A stretch of DNA of 64,000 bases, from positions 57,298,513 to 57,362,512 of the forward strand of contig CM067539.1 of the NCBI GenBank assembly GCA_034509755.1, given 5' to 3'. Below the pieces are notes generated by a model. It was not told the DNA's origin. It did no database searches and worked only from the letters and a program-made list of their open reading frames with translations. This document shows, piece after piece, positions 35,363-46,395 of the stretch (the stretch's first letter is position 1; each line of letters starts with the position of its first letter). This DNA is from Anisodus tanguticus. Its lineage: Eukaryota > Streptophyta > Magnoliopsida > Solanales > Solanaceae. A program made the translations under genes and the position numbers.

Positions 35363-37114
35363 GTTATTGTTATTGTTGTTGTTGTTAATAATAAAGAGTA
35401 GAATATCTCCAGTTTTGCTGCCGATTTGGCAATTTGCTAGACAAACTTTTCTGAATAAAATCAAAATGAAGCAACAGTAGTGATAGAATCGTCGAATAAG
35501 GGGCTTGGATCTCTTAAGAGTTATAATCGACATTATTGCTGCTATTCATACATTAGTTTTTATTTTTTTAAAGAAAATACTGAAAACCAATTGAAGGATA
35601 TCTATTTTGTGGATAAAATTTTCAGATTTTATATTAAAAAGTAAAATAATATGATTAAAAACCACCACTGCAATTGCTAGTTTGGAGAAGAAAGCTTTAG
35701 TTTTCTTCTTGTCTCACATCGAGGAAGAGGGATTGAGGGAGGAGATAATGTGTCAAAATGACAATGACAATGGGACCTAATTGTCCAAATGTCAAATAAT
35801 AAGGAGCCTCGTACAACTATGAGTTGGCATGTTAGACACAAAGTAAAATTTCTCAGCGATGACCAAAAGATCAAATTTGTTAAAGATCAAGGATGCCTAT
35901 ATTTAGGATATTGACTCTTAAAAATCAATGCACTCCTAATTATTTTTATATGTTACTACTTTATATGTAGTGGCATTGCTATATAGATTGAAGGGTGATC
36001 GGTGGCGGCACAGAAGATTGATCCGTTCTGAAAAGTTGAGTTTTTCGGTTCGCCCCCTATGTGATCAGCCTTTTTATCAGACCGCCGCTTTGACGGAGCT
36101 GACTCGTCGCACCTGACTTCTATATCTCATTATCCATAGATCTCCTTCCTTATTGTTGTCGGTCTAAGCAGAAGGTTGCTAAGTCAGATGTCTGGTGAAC
36201 ACATTCGTTGAATACTACTTTTCATCGAAAAATTATATTATGTACAATGGTAGATTTAGAGTAAAGCCACCTGGTTCACGGGAACTGGGTAGGTCTTGCT
36301 CACAACCTTGTATATATATATATCAACTAAATATAAATATGTGACTGTGAATTCAGTTATATTGTATATTAAATGAGGTTAATGTAGGAACCAATAAATT
36401 TCAAATTTTGGATCTTCTGATATTGTACATTGAAAATAATACTAAATGTGTATTTAAGTCAAAAACTACTTTTTTAGTGACCGTTATTAAATCTTAAACA
36501 TTCTTAACGAAATATCTGACCCTATTATTAATGTATTATAACATTCAAAATACTTGTATAATGCACATGACTAACAATATAATTCAATTCATACAATGTA
36601 CACGAGCTATTCTCAACTATATATTGAAACGTATAATGCATGCATGGAATGATCCTGTTGCTATCTCATCATTAGTTGTATTCGACTTTAGCCTTCAACA
36701 ATATAATTGCCTTGATTGAAAACTGTTTTATACCTCAGAATGATCCTACTTTACCAAATAAAGGAGAAGCATCCAAAGTAGCCAAACCTGAGCCATGCGG
36801 GCACAAAATCTAAGAATTGAAGATGGAACAAAATTAGATATCATCACACCCTTCGGTTCATATTATATGATACCTTTAACTTGAAAATATCTCTTAATAA
36901 ATTTACTCACCGCTAAAACATATGAGAGCTTTTTATTAAATTACGCTTAATTTAATAATGCATATATAAGTATGATTTATTGGTTATGTAATCTTTTTGG
37001 TCCATTTTACTTGTCATCCTTACTAAATATAGATGATCCAAAATAATTGTCATTTTAAAAAATCAAGATATAATAATATGGAGAGAAATTTATATGGTGA
37101 AAAAGAGAGTAGTA
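34644..37114. other. Intergenic spacer with ATT microsatellite
   Basis: No gene is recognised. A block at 35990-36320 has higher GC content than its surroundings, but I could not assign it. The remainder is AT-rich. Confidence 0.45.
35315..35387. repeat. (ATT)n microsatellite grading into (GTTATT)/(GTT)n
   Basis: About 16 uninterrupted ATT triplets run to 35362, followed by GTTATT and GTT units. Reading frames across it are artefacts. Confidence 0.95.
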
Positions 37115-37509
37115 CTCCCTCTGTCTCAAATTATATGTCGTAGTAACTAAAAATAGTTGAGTCAAATTATTTTCCGTTTTAGAATTTAAAGGAATAATTA
37201 ATTTCGGAGTATTTTTTTCTATTTTATCCTTAGTATAATTTTGTCATTAATGAAAATGACACATAAATCGAGTAAATATTTACTGGAGAGAGATTATAAA
37301 TTAGATATGATAGGGTAAAGTATGTCAAATATTCCTCCTAATTAATATTACTTAAGGGATGTGTAAAACAAAAATGATAAATAATTTGAGACGGGAAATA
37401 TTAAATTGAGATCATAGAATAAATAAAAATAATTTTGTTAATTTAACTTTTTAATAACTTTTTTTAAGGAACGTACAAAAAAATCCATGACAAATAAAAT
37501 TGGAGGGAG
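37115..37509. mobile_element. Stowaway-like MITE, family member 1
   Basis: It begins CTCCCTCTGTCTCAAATTAT and ends AATTGGAGGGAG, with TA duplicated on both sides (37113-37114, 37510-37511). The interior shares ordered blocks with 63526 onward, for example TTTGTCATTAATG and GGAGAGAGATTATAA. Confidence 0.75.
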
Positions 37510-38140
37510 TAAAACTCAAAAAAATAATATTATTAAGAAATGTATTATATTATTATAATAATACCTTCTTAATAATACAAAAAATTAAATGTAAAAGTTT
37601 CATATAGTAATTATGGGTGGGATGAAATAGTATAATAACGGCGTGGGGAATGCATGGGGAAAGAAGAACGTCGTCGTACAAAAACTGAGATTCCCGACAA
37701 CGCAGTCCATGAAATTCCACGCTTTGTTGCTGACTGCACCCGTAAGAGAATTGCATTGACGTGCGTTGGCTGTGCTCAGGCCCTTTTTCCATTGTGGGTC
37801 CCATTTTCCTGACTAAGCGTGCTAACCTCATGGGCCCACCAGAGCCTTATTAAGGAAGTTGTTTAATCGAAAATTTATATATTATCCATCTGATGTTTGT
37901 ATCAAATTGACATAATTTAATTTAGTGGGCTTTGGACTTAAGAATTGTAAAAATAAATTTTTAAAAAATACTTCCTCCGTCTCAAATATCTGTCATATTT
38001 TTGTTTTAGACATACATTAAGAAATATGAACTCAGAGATATATTTGATCTACGTTACTCTTATTTATGTATAAGTTATAATATATTTTAGATAAATATTT
38101 ATTTTAATTATGGATAATCTCCATTAATGATAAAATACTA
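37510..38140. other. Spacer, possible MITE fragment
   Basis: A frame at 37553-37831 (minus) shows no known domain. CTTCCTCCGTCTCAAATATC at 37971 resembles a Stowaway left end without a matching right end. Confidence 0.4.
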
Positions 38141-38407
38141 CTCCCTCCGTCTCATATTACTTGGTCATTTTTTCTGTTTACACATCCCTTAAGAAAACAT
38201 AAATAAAAAATATATTTTTACTACATTACCCTTATTTCTCTACAATTAATTGCACTCTAATCAATATTGATTACTTTAAAAAATAATTAATGTTAAGGAC
38301 AAAGTAGGAAAAATTTAATCAATTCTATCTTGTTTTTAGAAAGTGGTCAAGTAATTTGAGACATATATTATTAGTAATTGTGGCCAAGTAATATGGAACG
38401 GAGGGAG
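38141..38407. mobile_element. Stowaway-like MITE with strong TIRs
   Basis: The 27-bp ends are near-perfect inverted copies. The left begins CTCCCTCCGTCTCATATTAC; the right, read inverted, begins CTCCCTCCGTTCCATATTAC, and both continue TTGG. TA is duplicated at 38139-38140 and 38408-38409. Length is 267 bp. Confidence 0.88.
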
Positions 38408-38749
38408 TACTAAGATTAAAATTGAAAAAAATAATTAATTATTTCTTTAACTTTTAAAACGATAAATAATTTGAGACAACTATTTCTAGTAACCACCACA
38501 AATAATTTAAGACAGAGTTGGTAGTATTTGTTTCATGTTGAAAATGGTATTTGGAAACTGATGATGTGTTTGGACATGAATACGAATTGTAATTTTTGAA
38601 TTTATATGAATGATTTGGAGTAAAATTGTAAAAAATAACTTTTTGGAGTTTTTGGTATTTAGAAATTCTACTTAAAGTTGAATTCCTAAAAATTATAACA
38701 ATTCTATATCCAAATAATTTTCTAGAAGAATAAAAACTATCCATAAAAA

Positions 38750-38880
38750 ATTACTTTGGTGCTCTTTTGACAAGAGGGGGTTGGTCAGATGGTAAATGTC
38801 TTTCACTTTCAATCCGAAGGTTGCGAGTTCGAGTCACCATAGGAACAAATGGTTGAGCTCCTAGGAGGAAGGGTTTAAAA
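38750..38880 (+). mobile_element. tRNA-derived SINE with ~17-bp target duplication
   Basis: A polymerase III A-box-like GGTTGGTCAGATGG (about 38779-38792) and B-box-like GCGAGTTCGAGTC (38823-38835) are followed by a short A-run. The direct repeat AAAACTATCCATAAAAA occurs just before (within 38732-38749) and just after (38881-38897). This is the L1-type target duplication expected for SINE insertion. Length is about 130 bp. The SINE family was not assigned. Confidence 0.8.
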
Positions 38881-40551
38881 AAAACTATCCATAAAAAGCG
38901 GGCATTGAAAAAAGATAATGGGTTATACTTTGAAATATTAATACTTGTAGATTTTATGTGAAAATTCATATTGTGAATTTTAATGTTTAAGTTAGTACAA
39001 ACAGTGAATATGAGTAGCAAAACTTTTTTATCGAGCATAGTTGTGCTTTTATTATTGTCAATCTGTCATCATTTCTTTCTTTTACAAGTAATCGTGAAGA
39101 TCAATACTTTAATCATAGCCCTTTTTAGTGCTTATCAATTAATAATACGATTATCAGTATTCAAAAGGTCCAACTTAGCACTAGCAGACTTTGAAGTGAT
39201 CAAAATTCATTATTCTGTGCATGAAATTCTTTTTGTTTTGTGGGTTGCTCTCATTCTGCTGCCCTCTTTCAATCCTTTTATGCTGCAAACTCAAATTGAG
39301 TGTATTAGTATTGCCGGAATTAATGCTGACATTATTTTTTATAGATTATTTGGTTTGTGCCTATATAATCATAATTTGTGGATATTATGATTCGTAACTT
39401 ATGCCTCAATAGGGATAAGTTCAATTTCGAATGATAAAAATTAAAGACCAGTACAAAATAGACTCGCACAAATGCCCCTATATCAAATTATTATTTTTTA
39501 ATTTTTGGCCCTCAAATTATTATTTTTTAAGTTTGTCCTTAGGTTAAAAAATGGACGAAAATATCCCTGAGGTTATGAGTTTGTACCTCAACAAAGTCAA
39601 AAAAAGAAAAAAAATCGCAAGACAAACTTTCAGAGCAAACTACGCCTATTTGGACAAGTTATACAGAAGTTATGCCTTGCAATTTTTTTTTTGAATGGCC
39701 TATGATTCGAACCCAGAACTACAGAAGTTATGCCTTAAGACATAAATTTTTTGCCTTAAAACATAACTTAGAACTACATAAGTTATTCCCTAGGACATAA
39801 TCTTTGCGAAACATTTGTCTTGCAAAATTGTTTATTTTTTTTACTGAGCTGAGGTTCGCACCCGAATCTCTGATTTTGTAAACTCATGAATAAGGATAAT
39901 TTGGTTCACAAATTTTCATTAAATGAGAAGTTAGGACAAAAATTAAAGACCACCGATTTGAAGGACAAAAATTAAAGACCAGTCCACATGAAGGGAAATC
40001 CGCACAAGAAAATGGAAGTGCAAAGCCCACCAATGAGTGTAGGCAGATTGGGCTGGTCATGTTTATGGGCCAAATTTAACACTCCTGGTCAAACAACAAT
40101 CCAAGGACAGACGAATTTATAAGTAGATAGCTTGCTGTCCAACTAATCTGTGCACTTATTAATTATTTGTGAAGTTACACATTTTGCCGGTGGAAAAACT
40201 AATTATATTTGCTAGCCAAATATAAATTATTTTATATAAAATATGTATATTATACATTAATATATAAAAACTATACATTTACTGGCTACTGGCTACTGGC
40301 TACTGTATTATTTTGGTGAGCCACTATTTACGTCAATTTCTCTTCATATTTTAATGTTTGGCTGCAGAAGAAAATTAGAGAAGCCAGTGAGCAGAGCTAT
40401 ATTGAAACAAATGACTGAATAAAAGAAATGCTGGTGTTTCAACGATAATTTATCTCTATTCTCTCTGATATTTTGGATAAAATAAACACAAGATCTTCAA
40501 AGGAAATTAGGTTGTATAGAGCATGATTTAGAAGATACGAGGTAGAGTGGG
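38881..40551. other. Spacer with dispersed repeats
   Basis: The segment 39437-39985 is flanked by direct AAATTAAAGACCAGT copies and looks like a dispersed repeat. A hydrophobic 135-codon frame at 38983-39390 has no recognised domain, and I do not call it a gene. Confidence 0.45.
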
Positions 40552-41000
40552 CTGGGTAAAGAATAGATTTTGGGCCTAACTCAATTTCAAAAGTTAGCTT
40601 GTAGGGTGAGAATTGTCCAAGTCCATACAAGGAGTCCATGTTCCCATTCCATATCCGATGTGGGATTCTTAACACTCCCCGCACGCTCAGACCTTGTTAA
40701 GTAGAGCTAGCTTGTAGGGTGAGGATTGTCCAAATCCATATAAGTAGTCCATGTTTCCATTCCATATCCGATGTGGGACTCTTAACACTCCCCGCACGCT
40801 CAGATCTTGTTAACTGAAGCGTGAATAATATAATTTGGGGGTCCAACATCGGTGAACAAAGAATTGGAATGTGCCCGACTCTGGTACCATGTAAAGAATG
40901 GATCTTGGGCCTAACTCAACCCAATAGCTAGCTTGTAGGGTGAGGATTGTCCAAGTCCATATAAGGAGTTCATGTTTCATTCTATATCCGATATGGACTC
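40552..41000 (-). mobile_element. TRIM-like cluster with three LTR copies
   Basis: Copies of a ~120-bp LTR lie at 40553-40674, 40705-40797 (5'-truncated in plus reading) and 40890-41000 (right end damaged). Left of the last copy, TGGTACCAGAG on the minus strand (40880-40890) resembles a tRNA-Met primer site. CTCCCC after the other copies is the complement of a purine tract. This gives a minus-strand LTR-PBS-short interior-PPT-LTR unit of the TRIM kind, plus one extra LTR. No coding capacity was seen. Confidence 0.7.
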
Positions 41001-41899
41001 TGCCGGAGCGGGTCATGTTTATAAGAACTTAAAAGCTAGTCCAAAACAAGCTAAGGTGTTTGGTCTCATAATGATCTCAAAGAGTATTTCCTAAAGCAGA
41101 AACAATAATGTCAATTCTAAATTGTTTCTAAATTAAATTTTACAAATCAATTCTTCCAAAAGAACTGAACGAAAACGAAAACGAAATCCAAATGCATTAA
41201 CACATGCAACATGAATTAAGCATGCAAATTAATTTCTCAGTCGACATATACACAAGGAGTCTTATCAAATTCCAGCTGAATTTCGCACAACCCTGTAAAG
41301 AAAGTTACAGGAACTATTATTATACAACTAAAGGTAGAGTATTTGAGTCAAATTCGGCAGAATTCAATAATTTTAATTAAAACATGTATTCATCTTAAAA
41401 AATTAATTTAATATGTACAATTTATTACTTTAGAAGCAGTAACTAAAAAGGAGTAAAACTCTGAATCCATAAATTTCAAATCATGATTCCGCCTATGTTC
41501 AACCAGATGGTACATAAGCTTCATGCTAATGCACAACAAGACACAGCATAGTTAAGAGTAATATCTCCTACAAAATTATGTAGGCTGCTGCTGCAGCAAG
41601 CTATAACAAGACAATGTTGTAGTTGGACTGTCAATTCCCTTTTATAGCATGATCATTGATGATATGAAATATATTCCTTGTCAGCAAGTAAACAGCTGCT
41701 TTCATCCAACTACAAAAATTCTCATTAGTAGATGATAGTATGATAATTATGTGTACCAAGGATGAGTGAAAACTTTCTATCAGACACAATCATAATGGGT
41801 ATTACAAAATGGATTGATAACACAATAGAACTCGAGACATGGCTTTTTTTTTAGTTTTTGGACACATTTCAAGGCTTAAAGTATCACATCTAGACATAG
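41001..41899. other. Spacer, nothing recognised
   Basis: AT-rich sequence with no gene, tandem repeat or terminal repeat I can support. Confidence 0.5.
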
Positions 41900-41923
41900 G
41901 AGTATCTATGAGTTTGCAACTAT

Positions 41924-44386
41924 TCATTCGGAAGCGTTCCAAATTTTCTTTATGCAAGTTTCTTGAGATAGTCTCAAAAACTTCTTGAAACGATCTCTTT
42001 GGATCTTAACACCCAATATATAGTCTGCTTCACCCATGTCTTTCATGTCAAACGACTTTGAGAGCCATAACTTAATAGTTTTCACATACTCTAAATTATT
42101 TTCGGCTAATAAAATACTATCCACGTAAAGGGAAAGAATTACAAACATTCCATTGGACTTTTTCACATAGATGCAATGGTCTTCATTGATCATGGTGAAA
42201 TTATATAAAATCACCTCCTTGTGAAATCTCAAATACCACTGCCTTGAAGACTGCTTCAGGACGTAAATAGATCTTTTTAATTTACAAACTTTCTATTTTT
42301 GGCCTTTAACGGCAAAACCTACAGGTTGTTGCATGTAGATTTTCTTGTTTAATTCTACATTGAGAAAAGCTGTCTTTACGTCCATTTTGGTGTAATTCTA
42401 GACTCAAACGTGCAACAATGGCCAAAAGTAAGCGAATTGAGGTCAATTTCACAACTGGTGAAATTTTTTCCTCATAATCTATTCCAGCTTGTTGGGTGAA
42501 ATCTTTTGCAACCAATCACTCCTTATATCTTTATATTGACCCATCCACTTTGCGTTTAACTTTGAGAACCCATTTATTCCCAATAGCTCTACGCCCAGAA
42601 GAAAGGTCAACCAGATCCCAGACTTTGTTGGTTCTCATGGATTCCAATTCTTCTTTCATTGCTTTCATCCATTAATCTTTTCCAGGACTTGTTAAATCCT
42701 CAGTCATAGAATTAGGCTCATTCAATTTTGTGGGAGATACTAAGAAAACATAATCTTCAATCTCATAAGATCATTTAGGTACACCTTTTCTGGTACTCTT
42801 ACATAGTTGCAATTCAGATTCCTTTAAAGGATTTTGGGGTTCAAAACTCCCACTTGGACCAAGAACCAATCCTTGATCTATTTGATTGTCAAACATGTCT
42901 GAAGACATTGTCTGATCATCTAAATTCAACATTTCGTAAAGAGGCTCTCCTTCCTTTATTTCGCCCTGTTTTGGAAAATAATTTTCTAGAAATGTGACAT
43001 CTCGTGATTCAATTTCAGTTATAATTCAATCTTCTAATTCACCAATGAACACATACCATTTGGAGTGTTCTGAGTATCTTATAAAGATACATTTATTTTC
43101 TTTTGGACTCAATTTTTCAAACTTGCCAAAACGATCCTTTACATATGCAGCAACACCCCAAGGTCATAGATCATTCAGGTTTGGCTTATGACCAGTCCAT
43201 AGCTCATAGGTAGTAGAAATAAATGAGAAGGCACTTTATTCAATATGTAGGCCGCAATCAACAACGCGTCTCCCCAGAACGAGATAGGTAAATTTGCTTG
43301 CGCCATCATGGACTTTGTTATGTCCAATAGTGTTGTATTCCTCCTTTTTGTTACACCATATTGTTGAGGTGTGTAAGGAGTAGTTAACTGTCTCGTAATG
43401 ACTTTTTCATTACATAATTCTTCAAACTGTTTTGATAAATATTCACGGCCTTTATCGGTTCTTAAAGTCTTTATATTTTTAGCTAATTGATTCTCAACTT
43501 CATTCATATATTTTCTAAATCATTCAAGTGCTTCAGGTTTATGAGAAATCAAATAGACATAACCAAAACGCGTGAAATCATCAATAAACGTAATGAAATA
43601 CAGAGCACCAAACCTTCCCTCACATTCATTGGACCACAAATATCATAATAAATTAATTGCAATGGGGAATCAACTCTCTTAGCCTTTTCAAATGGTTTAC
43701 GTGTAATCTTTCTGGTAAGACAATTTTCACAAGTTGGCATATCAATTTTGAATAAAGGACCTAAATGCCCTTCCTTTACCAATCTATTCATTCGGTCTTG
43801 CCCAATTTGACCTAATATTGCATGTCATGTAATAACATCAACATCATTATTACTAGAATTACATGTCATTACACAATGGTCAACATAAATTCATAAGTTG
43901 AAGGATTACAATCTAAAATGATAAAACCATCATAACGAAGTCCAAAACCATAAAAAACAATGTCTTCGATAGTTATAACGTCATTGCAATTAAAATTTAA
44001 ACAGAAACCAAGATCTAGAAGAATAGACACAGATACTAAGTTTCATCGAATCTATGAAGCATATAGGACGTCATGTAACATCAAAGATCAGCCACCACAC
44101 ACAAGTCCATTTTTCAAGTTCCTATCCCTTTGACTTCAAACTTTGCATTATTTTCTACATATATCCACCTTTATTCATGTGAAACTCGATGGAACTCCAC
44201 AAACGCTTCTCGATCATGCCTCACATGATCGGTGGCTCCTGAGTCTACAATCCACAAAGGATAAAATTCAATTAGTAAAACAATGCTAGAAACATATATA
44301 GCACTTAGAGATGCGTTATGAAATGCTACCTTTTTCTGCTCGGGAAATTCACGAGCGAAATGCCCTGGAACATGCAGTTGTAGCAC
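41924..44386 (-). pseudogene. E6 pol remnant (protease to RT)
   Basis: The protease lies at 44386-44171 (WIVDSGATDHVRHD). A HHCC-finger end and integrase start are at 43791-43549 (CENCLTRKITRKPFEKAKRV, YYDICGPMN). The second half of the integrase core is at 43507-43175 (LRTDKGREYLS, TPYTPQQYGVTKRRN). RT is in pieces at 42515-42306 (QAGIDYEEKISPVVKLTSIR) and 42232-41924 (LSLYVDSILLAENN, MKDMGEADYILGVKI). The RT active site is YVDS instead of YVDD, so even an open frame would be inactive. Confidence 0.87.
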
Positions 44387-45177
44387 TTCATCTTACTCTT
44401 GTCTTTCTTCTTGAAAAAACGTTTTCCCTTCTTGGGATTTGGCTTCTTCTTTTTCTTGGAGGGTCCTTCTCTAGTCTCCTTACCATTTATGTTATTTTTT
44501 CCAATTCTTCTTGCGCTTGAAGCTTGGAGACTTCATGTCACTTGATTCTGCCACATAGGCACCCCATACAGTTTTAGCAGCACCAAGTCGCTCGTCTTCA
44601 TGCTCAACATGACGGGTAACATCATAAAAGGTTTTGATGCTATCATTATGGGTTAAGTTAACCTTCAAGTGTTCCCAACTATTAGAAAGAGACCGGATCA
44701 CTGCCTGAACCTGCTGCTCATCAGAGAGAGCATGACCAACACTTTTGAGTTGAGCAATCATGTTAGGCATCACTCTAAGGTGTTGCTTGACATTATGATC
44801 ATGACACTTTTTGTAAGTGTCAAATTTGATAGTCAGCTGTCTTAGGCGAGTCAGAGTAGTACCCCCGTATGTCTCTCGTAAGTGTTCCCACATAGCATGA
44901 GCAGTCGGATATTCCTCACATTCGTGAATGAGATCATCAACAACAAAACTTACAATAATTCCATGTGCAGTGAAATCTTTCTTTTTCCATGCACTGTAAG
45001 TTTCGAGATCTCTTACGTGTTGAGCAGTGTTACCCTCTCCTGGGTGAACCAAACTATGGTTAATGCCTTCTAGAGCATCTTGCTCTTCCAGCACATACCA
45101 CATCTTACGACTTCAGATGTCGTACCGTTCAGTTTCTTACCATTGTTTAGATCAGCAATGATACTTTTTGATGTCAT
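44387..45177 (-). pseudogene. E6 gag remnant
   Basis: The probable start is ATG at 45177 (MTSKSIIADLNNGKKLNGTT). A frameshift separates it from the long open part 45103-44492 (203 codons), which holds HPGEGNTAQHVRDLETYSAW and HVEHEDERLGAAKTVWGAYV and ends in a basic KRKK tail. Traces of a CCHC knuckle (CYNC, then GHFAREF with the last Cys lost) follow near 44380-44330 in another frame. Confidence 0.85.
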
Positions 45178-45480
45178 GTCTGTTAAATGAGATAATTTAA
45201 GCAAGTTACTCATCAATATTTACTTAAACAAATTTATGCATGTGATATTCACACTCAAATAAATTAATTCTCATAATGACTTCACATTTAGTGTAAAATC
45301 GAAAGGTCACAAAGTTTTCGATCATCATCTACAATCTAAACGTTTAATCAAAATGAAAAAAAAATCTTAGTGAATTTTATTTTAATGACTTTCAATTAAG
45401 TTTCAATCCATAAAAGAATATACATATAACAGAGGAGACAAACAAACATATCTTCATTAAAGAAATTTATACAATTACAA
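45178..45480. other. Probable E6 leader, no LTR seen
   Basis: AT-rich sequence upstream (minus sense) of the E6 gag start, without a recognisable primer-binding site or LTR end. Confidence 0.4.
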
Positions 45481-45830
45481 GTCATATACTACTCGGCTAT
45501 GGCTATGTTCTCATAACGCGAGTGACTAGGATCTACAACACTTTCAGCCATAAATTTAGCCAATTTATCTATGGAAGAAACTCGAGAAACCTGAGACTTA
45601 GGAACTATCGGACTTAATCTTGGTCTAGAACAAGTCTTTAGAAGCTAAGATTTCTTAATCTTAATAGCTATTTTCTTTTCGTCCCACTTGGCTCGAAGTT
45701 TCATAGTGTATATCCAAATTTTCACATTGGGATCAAACTCGTGATAAATTTTAGTCAATTGATTCTTCCAATAATCTGATAAGGATTATACTAATATACC
45801 TAAGGCATCCCAATCCGAAACATATTTAAA
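45481..45830 (-). pseudogene. Unassigned coding-like relic
   Basis: One minus-strand frame stays readable for more than 100 codons with only two internal stops and ends in TAG at about 45490. Its residue usage looks like real protein, with charged and aromatic segments such as KIYHEFDPNVKIWIYTMKL and KLRAKWDEKKIAIKIKK. I do not recognise the family. It may be part of E6, of another retroelement, or an old pararetrovirus copy; none of these is shown. Confidence 0.35.
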
Positions 45831-45989
45831 ATGTTGAAGCATCATTTCTGACAATTTTTTCTAAAAAAAAACGAAGATGATCTGGTATAGATGCTGGTCC
45901 ATTTTAAAAAATTTAAACTATTTTTTAAAATAAAAAAAAATAGGCTTCACGTGATTCGTCTGACACAAAACTAAGGGTGGCTAGTGGGC

Positions 45990-46170
45990 TGGGCTCGGGT
46001 CTGGCGGGCCGGGTCTGGCGGGGTCGGGGTCGGGGCGGGACGAGCCAGGGGGTCGGGGTCGGGTCTAGCGGGGTCGGGTCTGGCGGGACCTGCTCCAGTC
46101 CCGTCCCGATCCCGATCCCGTCGGTATCGGGGCGGGGTCGGGTCGGGTCGGGCTCGGGGCGGGGTACGGT
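45990..46170 (+). repeat. hAT left subterminal G-rich repeats
   Basis: Dense GGGTCGGG, GGGGCGGG and GGGTCTGGCGGG motifs, with an internal CCCGTCCCGATCCC stretch that can pair with flanking G tracts. Reading frames here are compositional artefacts. Confidence 0.85.
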
Positions 46171-46395
46171 CGGGTTTTCCTTTTTTTTTTTTTTAAATAA
46201 CATATGTATAAAAAAACTCAATAAACAAAACAAGATAGTGTAATAAAAATATCCCAATGCTGTTTTTGTGCCTCTTATATTATTTAATAGACATGATTTT
46301 TTGTAATACAAATACAATTGTCTAAAATCTAAATTGCAACTTTGTGGTGTTGTCCAAAAGTTGCAAATTACATAATAAAATTGCAATTAAAAAAA

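Larger units (their letters stand above)
41900..45177 (-). mobile_element. E6: fragment of a third copia lineage, no LTRs found
   Basis: Minus-strand gag, protease, integrase and RT are present in copia order. RNase H, the 3' LTR and a recognisable 5' LTR are absent. The left break is at about 41900. Gag and pol sequence differ clearly from E1-E5, so this is a separate lineage. Confidence 0.85.

Noticed and set aside
35282..35533. Reading frame with a poly-Asn run
   Set aside because: Product of the ATT microsatellite.
38983..39390. 135-codon hydrophobic frame
   Set aside because: No recognised domain, AT-rich composition gives hydrophobic codons, and it lies in repeat-rich DNA.
45977..46243. 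Gly/Arg-rich reading frames at both hAT ends (also 49249-49601)
   Set aside because: They translate GGGTCGGG repeats and have no independent coding evidence.
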